Source: Nocardia aurantia
GTDB lineage: Bacteria; Actinomycetota; Actinomycetes; Mycobacteriales; Mycobacteriaceae
Reading direction: 5' to 3'
NCBI RefSeq assembly: GCF_009604425.1
Contig: NZ_WEGI01000014.1
Location: forward strand, 248,001 to 312,000
DNA: 64,000 nucleotides
Shown here: positions 55,777 through 63,040 of the stretch, piece by piece
Layout of the letters: every line of letters starts with the position of its first letter
How positions within the stretch are numbered: position 1 is the stretch's first letter
Position numbers and translations under genes: made by a program
Notes under the pieces: generated by a model
What the model saw: the letters and a program-made list of their open reading frames with translations, nothing else
Told to the model about the DNA's origin: nothing
Database searches by the model: none

Positions 55777-57330
55777 GTGCCCGCACCCGATGCCGCCACG
55801 TTCGAACGGTTGAGTTCCCATGCGTCGATCCGGTCGCGCGCCGACCGGGAGACCCGGACGATCACCGCGGTGTTCACCGGCGAGCCCCTGGGCACCGTCC
55901 CGGTCGGCACCGCCGAGGACGTCGCCGCGGCCGTCGAGACGGCCCGGGCCGCGCAGGCGCAGTGGGCCGCCCGGCCGGTGCGGGAACGGGCCGCGATCTT
56001 CGAGCGCTACCGGGCGCTGCTGGTCGCCGAGCGGGACCGCCTGATGGACATCATCCAGGCCGAGACCGGCAAGGCGCGCTGGGCCGCCCAGGAGGAGATC
56101 ATCGGGATGATCTTCGCCGCCAGGTATTTCGCCAAGGTTGCTCCGAATCTGCTGGCGCCGCACAAGGTTCCGGGCGCCTTCCCGGTTCTGAACCGCGCGA
56201 CCGTCCGGCACCAGCCCAAAGGCGTCGTCGGCGTGATCGCGCCGTGGAACTATCCGATGCTGCTGGCCATCGGCGACGCCGTCCCGGCCCTGCTGGCCGG
56301 CAACGCCGTGGTGGTGAAACCGGACAGCCAGACCCCCTATTCGGCGCTGGTGAACGTGGAGTTGCTGCGCCGGGCCGGTCTGCCGGAGGGGTTGTTGCAG
56401 GTGGTGACCGGGCCCGGTTCGGTCGTGGGCAGCGCCATCGTGGACTCCTGTGACTTCCTGATGTTCACCGGATCCTCCACCACCGGAGCCACTCTGGCGC
56501 AGCAGTGCGGCCGTCGGCTCATCGGCTTCGCCGCCGAACTCGGCGGCAAGAATCCGATGATCGTCACGCGCGGCGCCGATCTCGGCAAGGCGGCGAAGGC
56601 GGCCGTCCGGGCCTGCTTCTCCAACGCCGGGCAGCTGTGCATCTCGATCGAGCGGCTCTACGTCGAGCAGCCGGTGGCGCAGGAGTTCACCGCGAAGTTC
56701 ACCGCCGCCGTCCGTGCCGCGAAACTCGGTGCGGCGTACGACTTCTCGGCCGACATCGGCAGCCTCATCTCCGAGGCCCAGCTGGAGACGGTGACCAAGC
56801 ACGTCGCCGACGCGGTGTCCAAGGGCGCGACGGTGCTGGTCGGCGGCAACGCCCGGCCGGACCTCGGCCCGCTGTTCTTCGAGCCGACCGTGCTCGGCGA
56901 TGTCACCGACGAGATGGAGTGCGGCCGCAACGAGACCTTCGGGCCGCTGGTGTCGATCTATCCGGTCGCCGACGTCGAGGAGGCGATCGCCCGCGCCAAC
57001 GACACCGAATACGGGCTCAACGCCAGCGTGTGGACCGGCAGCGCCGCCGAGGGCGAGGCGATCGCGCAGCGGCTGCGCACCGGCACCGTGTGCGTGAACG
57101 AGGGCTACGCGCCGGCCTGGGGTACCACCGCGGCCCCGATGGGCGGCATGGGCATCTCCGGCGTCGGCCGCCGGCACGGCCCCGACGGCCTGCTGAAGTT
57201 CACCGAGGCGCAGAACATCGTGACCACCCGGCTGTTCAATCTCGATGCGCCGTACGGCATTTCGCAGTCCACCTGGCAGCCCGCGCTGATGGCGATGGCG
57301 CGGGCGATCCGGTTCCTGCCCGGCCGGTAG
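55777..57330 (+). CDS. gabD2: succinate-semialdehyde dehydrogenase, GabD2 type
   Basis: The 517-residue enzyme aligns closely along its whole length with M. tuberculosis GabD2: QAETGKARWAAQEE, VVGVIAPWNYPMLL, VVKPDSQTPYSAL, catalytic Glu254 in FAAELGGKNPMI, nucleophile Cys288 in NAGQLCISIERL, and GMGISGVGRRHGPDGLLKFTE. It oxidises succinic semialdehyde to succinate with NADP, closing the GABA shunt or a 2-oxoglutarate bypass. AGGAGG lies 8 nt before the GTG start. A single gene. Confidence 0.93.
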   Translation: MPAPDAATFERLSSHASIRSRADRETRTITAVFTGEPLGTVPVGTAEDVAAAVETARAAQAQWAARPVRERAAIFERYRALLVAERDRLMDIIQAETGKARWAAQEEIIGMIFAARYFAKVAPNLLAPHKVPGAFPVLNRATVRHQPKGVVGVIAPWNYPMLLAIGDAVPALLAGNAVVVKPDSQTPYSALVNVELLRRAGLPEGLLQVVTGPGSVVGSAIVDSCDFLMFTGSSTTGATLAQQCGRRLIGFAAELGGKNPMIVTRGADLGKAAKAAVRACFSNAGQLCISIERLYVEQPVAQEFTAKFTAAVRAAKLGAAYDFSADIGSLISEAQLETVTKHVADAVSKGATVLVGGNARPDLGPLFFEPTVLGDVTDEMECGRNETFGPLVSIYPVADVEEAIARANDTEYGLNASVWTGSAAEGEAIAQRLRTGTVCVNEGYAPAWGTTAAPMGGMGISGVGRRHGPDGLLKFTEAQNIVTTRLFNLDAPYGISQSTWQPALMAMARAIRFLPGR

Positions 57331-57336
57331 GCCGGC

Positions 57337-57657
57337 TCACTTGTTGAGGAAGATCCCGGCGACATCCGCGTTCTTGATCGGGGTGCTCGCGTTTCGCTGT
57401 GTGCCGCAGAGGAAGTCGACCGACACCAGGGTCGCGTCGACGGTCGTGCCCGCGGGCTCGTGCTGATCGCCGGTCTGTTGTTTGACGAACTTGGTGATCG
57501 TCATGCGCTTGGTGTCCTGGTCCTGCTTGACGTAATCGCCGCACGGGGTATCGCCACCCTTGTTGAGTGCCTGCTTCACGTCGGTACACCCGGTGAGCAG
57601 TGCCGCGGCCACGATCGCGGCGGCGACGCCCGCCGTGGGCCAGCGCAGCAACCTCAT
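57337..57657 (-). CDS. small lipoprotein of unknown function
   Basis: The 106-residue precursor has a signal peptide with Arg at residue 2 and lipobox LLTGC at about residues 20-24. The mature part of about 82 residues has two cysteines (TPCGDYVKQD and DFLCGTQRN), likely disulfide-bonded. It is acylated and anchored outside the cell. No domain was recognised. It converges with gabD2, 6 bp away. Confidence 0.72.
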   Translation of the reverse strand: MRLLRWPTAGVAAAIVAAALLTGCTDVKQALNKGGDTPCGDYVKQDQDTKRMTITKFVKQQTGDQHEPAGTTVDATLVSVDFLCGTQRNASTPIKNADVAGIFLNK

Positions 57658-57787
57658 CGAAGCGTTCTCCTTCGTTCGTCCGGACTGTCGGTCACCAGCC
57701 TAAGGTGTGCGGCCGGTGCCGGGTTCCCGGCTCGGGCCGTCGCGGCAGCCGGGCGCGGCACAGCGATCACCATTACCCTTCGGGGCC

Positions 57788-58525
57788 GTGAACGCTTCGC
57801 AGTTGCCGGATCTCTCGCAGATCACCGATCACCTGACCGCCGTGTCCCCGCCGCCCCCGCTGTGGGTGGTGATCGTCACGGGTCTCGCGGCGTTGCTGCT
57901 GGTCGGCTACCCGCCGGTGTGGCGGGTGCTGCGCACCGGCGTGACCATCGCGCACGAGATCGGGCACGCGATCGTGGCGGTCCTCACCGGCCGGACACTG
58001 CGCGGGGTGCGGCTGCACTCCGACACCTCGGGGGTGACCGTCTCCCGCGGTAAGCCGTACGGACTGGGCATGATCCTGACCACGATGGCCGGCTATCCGG
58101 CGCCGTCGGCGCTGGGGGTGGGCTGCGCGGCGCTGGTGGCGGCCGGGCGGCTGACGCTCATGCTGTGGCTGCTGGTCGGCGCGCTGGTGGTGCTGCTGGT
58201 GTTCATCCGCAACCTGTTCGGGCTGCTCGCGGTGGTGTGCGCGGGCGCGCTGGTCTTCCTGGTGTCGTGGTTCGGTTCGCCGGTGACGCAGAGCGTGTTC
58301 GGGTACGCGGCCACCTGGTTCCTGCTGCTGGGCGGCGCGCGGGCGGTGATCGAACTGCAGCGGGTGCACACCCGCGGTGACGGTTCGGACGCCGATCAGC
58401 TGGCGGGCCTGACCCGGGTGCCGCCGCTGCTGTGGGTGCTGCTGTTCGGGCTGGTCGCGGTGGCGGCACTGGCGTTCGGCGGGCGGCTGCTGCTGGGGGC
58501 CTGGCCGCCGATCGGCACCCTCTAG
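57788..58525 (+). CDS. M50B-like integral membrane metalloprotease
   Basis: The 245-residue protein has the zinc motif HEIGH (His56, His60) in TIAHEIGHAIVAVLTGRTL, followed by HSDTSGVTVSRGKPYGLGMILTTMAGYPAPSALG. Four or five more hydrophobic helices follow. This is the M50B-type peptidase arrangement, with the third zinc ligand not certain. It may cut within membranes. GTG 57788 follows a TACCCT -10 by 8 nt, suggesting a leaderless transcript. It overlaps the convergent Sel1-repeat gene by 4 bp. Confidence 0.78.
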   Translation: MNASQLPDLSQITDHLTAVSPPPPLWVVIVTGLAALLLVGYPPVWRVLRTGVTIAHEIGHAIVAVLTGRTLRGVRLHSDTSGVTVSRGKPYGLGMILTTMAGYPAPSALGVGCAALVAAGRLTLMLWLLVGALVVLLVFIRNLFGLLAVVCAGALVFLVSWFGSPVTQSVFGYAATWFLLLGGARAVIELQRVHTRGDGSDADQLAGLTRVPPLLWVLLFGLVAVAALAFGGRLLLGAWPPIGTL

Positions 58526-59322
58526 ACGGTGCCGGCGTAGTCCCGCCACGCCTGGGCCTCGACGAGGTTGCCCTGGCGGCGCAGCACCGCGGCGAGGCCG
58601 GCCATCGCGCGCACGTCGCCGTGGTCGGCGGCCACCCGCCACCAGTGTTCGGCCTCCCGTAACTCGCCGCGGCGATATCGCAGCACCCCGAGGTCGTACG
58701 CGGCGCCGGCGTGACCGCGCGCGGCGGCCTGCGTCCACAATTCGCACGCCTGATCCATGTCGCCGCGCCCGTGCATCGCGGCACCGAGCTCGTACAGCGC
58801 ACTGCGATAACGACTCGCGTCCGTCGCGACGATCCGGACGGCGACCTCCACGACCAGATCGGCGAAACTCACCGGGCCCACGCCGACACTGCAGCGCAAC
58901 AACGGATTCCCCGTAGAACTACGATCTATCACAACCCCGTAATTTCCCGCCCAGGACATCACCTCGCCGCCGGACTCCATCCATACCGGGGTCAGTGTGA
59001 TCGCCGCTTCCGGGCTCGCCGCGCACACGTCCAGTGAAATCCCCGCGGCGATCGCGTCGGACCAGACGTCGACGCCCAGCAAACGCCGTTCCCCCAGGGC
59101 GACATGGCCTCCGATCACCGACAATCCGATGCCGAGGCCGAGTAGGCCCGGTGGTGGCGAACTCTCGTGCAGGGCGAGACTCACCACCACCGGATCCTCA
59201 CCCAGCGATTCGGAATACAACGGATACACTGTCGCGCCGTACCAGTCGACCGGGTCGGCTCCGGCATATCGCTGCGCGAGTGCCGGCTCGTCGTACGCGC
59301 CGATCGTGGACGGCCGGGTCAT
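58522..59322 (-). CDS. Sel1-like/TPR-repeat protein
   Basis: The 266-residue protein has an N-terminal region of beta strands (about 1-160, no known domain). It is followed by at least two Sel1-like repeats: ALYELGAAMHGRGDMDQACELWTQAAARGHAGAAYDLGVLRYRRGELREAEHWWRVAADHG, and MAGLAAVLRRQGNLVEAQAW. Such repeats bind other proteins. There is no signal peptide. It converges with the M50-like gene. Confidence 0.7.
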   Translation of the reverse strand: MTRPSTIGAYDEPALAQRYAGADPVDWYGATVYPLYSESLGEDPVVVSLALHESSPPPGLLGLGIGLSVIGGHVALGERRLLGVDVWSDAIAAGISLDVCAASPEAAITLTPVWMESGGEVMSWAGNYGVVIDRSSTGNPLLRCSVGVGPVSFADLVVEVAVRIVATDASRYRSALYELGAAMHGRGDMDQACELWTQAAARGHAGAAYDLGVLRYRRGELREAEHWWRVAADHGDVRAMAGLAAVLRRQGNLVEAQAWRDYAGTV

Positions 59323-59499
59323 CGTGGTCCGCCTTTCGGTAGAGCCGATTCGATGGCTGCGGCATTACCGTATCGCGTCCCGCGCCGGAAAAACTCGGGA
59401 ATTGTTTCGCGGTCCGATTCGCCGCTTATTTCCCGGGATCGAATTCGGCTCGGAACGTACCGAACATGAAAATCGGTCGATATTCCCGATCGGGGCAAT

Positions 59500-60462
59500 T
59501 CACAACGGCCCGAAACCGTTCATCTGCAGGCTGCCGTGACAATAGAGCGCGGTGCCGAACGGTCCGGACACCGGCGCAGGGTCGTCGGGCAGGAATACCG
59601 CCACCCCCACCGCGCGCATCGGTTCGTCTGTGCCGCAAGGTGATTCGATTCCGGTGCCGGTCACCGCGCGGCCGTCGGCGGCCAGCACCGCACCGGCGGG
59701 CACCACCAGCGCGATGTCCGGCGCCGGCTGGCAGCCCGCACAGTCCGCGCCGCCGTTCCCGTCGTCGGGCCGCACGCGCAGCCGGCCGCGCAGCGCGCAC
59801 TCCCGGTCGGAATGGTTGATCAGCCACACCTGGACCCCGCGATGCCCCGCGCCGTCTCCGGACATGCTGTGGAACGCCTGTGCCGTGAAGTCGCCGGCGT
59901 GGCAGCGGGGGAGGACCGCGGCCGGATCCACTTCCGTGCCGGCCGCGTAGGCCGGGCGGGTCAGCGGGTGGACCACCAGCCGGTCGCCGCGGCACACGTG
60001 CAGTTCGTCCGCCGACGCGCCGCCGTCGGCGACCGCGGCGGTCAACGGGGTCGTCTCGCCCGGCAGCGTGACCCGGGCGGTGCCGGGCTCCGGGCAGCCC
60101 AGCACCGCATCGCCGGCATATTCGACGCGGACCACGAATTCGGCCGTACCGCCCGGCGTGAGCGCCACCGGGCGCGGCGTGACGGCCGCCTTGCCGATCG
60201 CGACCTGCGGAAGATCCGACAGCTCGACATCGGCGAATCCGGTCGCCACGCAATCGCGAATCCCGGTGTTGCGCACCGTCACCAGCAGGGCGTTCGAGCG
60301 GCCGGCGGAACTGGTGGCAGCCACCGCGGCGCTGAGATCGCCGGTGTGACACCGGGTATCGGTCTCGGCGCCGGGCGGTCCGGAACAGGCGACCACGGCG
60401 ACGGCGACCACGGGCAGCAGTGCGGCCGCGACCGCCGACCGGACGAGGTGCACGTTCCGCAC
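59500..60462 (-). CDS. lipoprotein with two DUF4232-like domains
   Basis: The 320-residue lipoprotein has a signal sequence with lipobox VAVVACSG. There are two similar halves of about 130 residues: RCHTGDLSAAVAATSSAGRSNALLVTVRNTGIRDC and PRCHAGDFTAQAFHSMSGDGAGHRGVQVWLINHSDREC. Both have a C-x-x-x-D start and a paired Cys of the DUF4232 fold. DUF4232 proteins are common in actinobacteria and of unknown function. GTG 60462 with AGGAGG 7 nt upstream is preferred over the ATG at 60516. It may be in one unit with the 87-codon gene upstream. Confidence 0.78.
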   Translation of the reverse strand: MRNVHLVRSAVAAALLPVVAVAVVACSGPPGAETDTRCHTGDLSAAVAATSSAGRSNALLVTVRNTGIRDCVATGFADVELSDLPQVAIGKAAVTPRPVALTPGGTAEFVVRVEYAGDAVLGCPEPGTARVTLPGETTPLTAAVADGGASADELHVCRGDRLVVHPLTRPAYAAGTEVDPAAVLPRCHAGDFTAQAFHSMSGDGAGHRGVQVWLINHSDRECALRGRLRVRPDDGNGGADCAGCQPAPDIALVVPAGAVLAADGRAVTGTGIESPCGTDEPMRAVGVAVFLPDDPAPVSGPFGTALYCHGSLQMNGFGPL

Positions 60463-60582
60463 CGGCGGTCCTCCTCTTCGAGTCACCTCATAGTGACATC
60501 CCGGGGCGAAACCCACGGGTGAAATGTCAGGTCCGGGTTCGTTTCCCGGCGAGTTGCGCGAAGAAGGTCGGATCGTGAACTG

Positions 60583-60846
60583 CTACCTGCTCGCCCCGCG
60601 TGCCGGTGCCGGGGAGCCGGCCCGCCGCGTTCTGCGAATGCCGTTCGGGTACGCGCCTGTGCGGTGGGGATTACGGGCGTGCGGATGCCGCGGGTCGGGA
60701 GATCGAGGTGCTGCGAGTGGGGTGGGCATGGCCGGGCCCATGACGGTCTCCCACCAGGGGCGTAGGCGGCGGGGTTCGGGCCGGTACCCGATGTGGGTGT
60801 CGGATTCGCCGGTGGTTGCGGCGGAGGCGGTGTCGGTGGTGGTCAT
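60583..60846 (-). CDS. small Arg/Pro-rich protein under a CIRCE-like promoter (hypothetical)
   Basis: This is an 87-codon frame with about 84% G/C at third positions, better than the opposite strand. The translation starts MTTTDTASAATTGESDTHIGYRPEPRRLRPWWETVMGPAMPTP and is then Arg/Pro-rich. No family is recognised. It lies about 97 bp downstream of the -10 of the CIRCE-like promoter, on the same strand, and 120 bp before the DUF4232 lipoprotein. The ribosome site is weak. It may be real or an untranslated leader. Confidence 0.4.
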   Translation of the reverse strand: MTTTDTASAATTGESDTHIGYRPEPRRLRPWWETVMGPAMPTPLAAPRSPDPRHPHARNPHRTGAYPNGIRRTRRAGSPAPARGASR

Positions 60847-60920
60847 CAGGTTTCCGCAAGGTTGTCGATCGGATGGGTCGTTCGGGCGGCGCGAAACCGG
60901 CAGCCAAGGGTTCAGATAAC

Positions 60921-60938
60921 CTCTGTCATCTGACAGAG
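60921..60938. promoter_or_regulatory. 18-bp palindrome next to the CIRCE-like element
   Basis: CTCTGTCA-TC-TGACAGAG has perfect 8-bp arms. It is followed on the plus strand by an AT-rich run (ATAATTTTTAG), so it could be a terminator for plus-strand transcripts. Read on the minus strand it lies just after the CIRCE-linked -10 and could be an extra operator. Confidence 0.55.
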
Positions 60939-60945
60939 ATAATTT

Positions 60946-60972
60946 TTAGCACTCGAGCCAGTAGAGTGCAAG
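60946..60972 (-). promoter_or_regulatory. CIRCE-like element (HrcA site) without a chaperone gene
   Basis: TTAGCACTC-N9-GAGTGCAAG fits the HrcA-binding CIRCE consensus TTAGCACTC-N9-GAGTGCTAA at 16 of 18 fixed positions. On the minus strand it covers -35 TTGCAC (60971-60966), a 17-bp spacer and -10 TAAAAA (60948-60943). Sense direction is toward 60846. No groES, groEL, dnaK or hrcA is in the window. Confidence 0.6.
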
Positions 60973-61077
60973 AGTGAGAGCTGGATAATCGGTAGGCGGT
61001 GCCGATGATCACGGCCGAGGGCAACCCGCCGACCGCCGGTCCGGCCGCCGCGGCGGCGCGCCCGCAGAATGGTAGCC

Positions 61078-61920
61078 GTGACCGGATTCCGACTGCCGCC
61101 CGACCGCCGTGCCGAACTGGCGGCGCTGCTGACCGACGGTGTCCGGTTCGGTGCCGAATATCCCAGTGCCGCAGACTATCTCGCGGTGTCGCCGCGGCTG
61201 AACGGCAGCGGCGACGAGGCCGCCGACCACGAGTTCGATCTGCGGATGCTGCACTACCTGACCGGCGGCGAAAGCTCGAATCCCTACTGGGACATCGTCG
61301 CTCCCGCGATCACCGTGGGAGACGGGCGCCGCCGCACGATCACCGGCGGCGCACCCGCCGGGAGCGCGCGGCTCGGCTACGCGCAGACGGTACTGCAGGC
61401 CGCGTACGCCTACGCCGTCCCGGCGCCCGAGACGCTGACCTGGGTCGCGACGGTGTGCGCGGGCCGGCCGATCCTGGAAATCGGTGCGGGGCGCGGATAT
61501 TGGGCCCATCAGCTGGCCCGGCGGGGCCTCGAGGTGGTGGCGGCCGACTCGCAACCGCCGCAGTGGCAGGACAATCCGTCGTTCCCGGCGGTGTCCGGCC
61601 TGCCGGTGGCCTGGCATCCGATCGCGCACCCGGACGAACTGGCCGGGGAGTGGTCCGGCAGCGTCCTGTTGCTGTGCTGGCCGCCGGGCTGGGGCGCGCC
61701 GATGGCCTCGCGGGCGCTGGCCACCTTCCGGGCCGCCGGCGGCACCGATCTGATCTACATCGGCGAACCGCGCGGCGGCCGGACCGGCGACGACGCGTTC
61801 TTCGAAATGCTCGGCGCCGGTTGGCAACTCGCCGGCGCCGATCCGGATTTCGTGTCCTGGTGGAACCTGCGCGACCGGGCCGAGCACTGGACCGTCCGAA
61901 CCGGCCCGGCCGCACGATGA
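61078..61920 (+). CDS. SAM-dependent methyltransferase-like protein
   Basis: The protein of about 280 residues has motif I PILEIGAGRGYWAHQLARRGLEVVAAD (about residues 135-160), then VLLLCWPPGWGAPMASRALATF as motif IV with DLIYIGEP. These support a class I methyltransferase fold, though no substrate-binding signature was recognised. GTG 61078 is chosen because CAGAAT (61065-61070) lies 7 nt upstream; an ATG at 61069 overlaps that element. It converges with the luciferase-like oxidoreductase. Confidence 0.7.
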   Translation: MTGFRLPPDRRAELAALLTDGVRFGAEYPSAADYLAVSPRLNGSGDEAADHEFDLRMLHYLTGGESSNPYWDIVAPAITVGDGRRRTITGGAPAGSARLGYAQTVLQAAYAYAVPAPETLTWVATVCAGRPILEIGAGRGYWAHQLARRGLEVVAADSQPPQWQDNPSFPAVSGLPVAWHPIAHPDELAGEWSGSVLLLCWPPGWGAPMASRALATFRAAGGTDLIYIGEPRGGRTGDDAFFEMLGAGWQLAGADPDFVSWWNLRDRAEHWTVRTGPAAR

Positions 61921-61921
61921 T

Positions 61922-62917
61922 TCAGCGCAGGGCGGGGGCGATCTCGCGCTCGAACAGTTCGATGCCGGAGCGGTCGTAGGCGGCCTCGGGGAAGTTCAGG
62001 ATCGCGTAGCCGAGGCCCAGATCCCGCAGCCGCCGCAGATGTTCCACCACCTGTTCCGGGGTACCGATGGCCTGGCCTGGGGCGCGCAGGAGATTCTGCA
62101 CGTAACCCCGCGCGATATCGGCGCCGACGATCGACTCGTAGCGCGCGGTCAGCTCGGCCAGTCGCTGCTCCACCTCGGCGTCGGTCGTGGCGATCACCGC
62201 GTTGAAGTTCGAGCTGCGCACGATCGCGTCGAAATCGGTGCCCACCTCGGCACAATGCTTACGCAGCACCTCCGACTTGTGCGCGAACACGTCCGTGGCG
62301 CCCGCGAAATTGGTGTACTGCGCGTACTTCGCCGCGATCCGCAGCGTCTTCTGCTCGCCGCCGCCGGCGATCCAGATCGGAATTCCGCCCTCCTGCAACG
62401 GCAACGGCCGCACGATGGCGTGGTCCACCTGGTAGTGCTTCCCGTCCAGAGTGGCCTCCCCGGTGGTCCACGCCTGCCGGAATATCTGCACGCCCTCGTC
62501 CAACCGGCCCAGCCGCTCGCCCGCCGACGGGAAACCGTAACCGTAGGCGCGCCATTCGTGTTCGTACCAGCCGCCGCCGATGCCCATCTCCACCCGGCCG
62601 CCGGAGACGATGTCGACCGTGGCCGCCACCTTCGCCAGATAGGCCGGATTCCGATAGCTGATCGCGGTGCACATCTGACCGAGCCGCACCCGCGAGGTGG
62701 ACGCGCCGAAGGCCGACATCAGCGTCCACGCCTCGTGCGTGGCCTCCTCGGTGGGCACCGGCACCGTGTGGAAATGGTCGTACACCCAGATCGACTCGAA
62801 GGTGTCCCCGGCGTCCACGTACTGCGCCAGATCCCGCATGGTCTGCCACTGCCCCGCCGGGTCGATGCCGACGAGATCCAGCCGCCAGCCCTGCGGAATG
62901 AATATGCCGTAACGCAC
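61922..62917 (-). CDS. luciferase-like (LLM) F420-dependent-type oxidoreductase
   Basis: The 331-residue protein has the LLM barrel pattern MRYGIFIPQGW, ESIWVYDHFHTVPVP, GQMCTAISYRNPAYLAKVAATVDIVSGGRVEMGIGGGWYEHEWRAYGY, and IPIWIAGGGEQKTLRIAAKYAQYTNFA. In mycobacteria and nocardiae many such proteins use coenzyme F420. The substrate is unknown. It precedes, on the same strand, the partially visible monooxygenase-like gene's downstream end with 123 bp between, so the two may be linked in a catabolic set. Confidence 0.82.
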   Translation of the reverse strand: MRYGIFIPQGWRLDLVGIDPAGQWQTMRDLAQYVDAGDTFESIWVYDHFHTVPVPTEEATHEAWTLMSAFGASTSRVRLGQMCTAISYRNPAYLAKVAATVDIVSGGRVEMGIGGGWYEHEWRAYGYGFPSAGERLGRLDEGVQIFRQAWTTGEATLDGKHYQVDHAIVRPLPLQEGGIPIWIAGGGEQKTLRIAAKYAQYTNFAGATDVFAHKSEVLRKHCAEVGTDFDAIVRSSNFNAVIATTDAEVEQRLAELTARYESIVGADIARGYVQNLLRAPGQAIGTPEQVVEHLRRLRDLGLGYAILNFPEAAYDRSGIELFEREIAPALR

Positions 62918-63040
62918 ACCGTCTCCTTCACCCGTGATCGGTACCGGGCCGCAGCGGAGGCCGCGGTCCCGGAATCACTGTTCCGATCCGGCGCCGATCC
63001 CGCAACCGCCGCGCGCACCGGAACCGATCATCGATACCGA

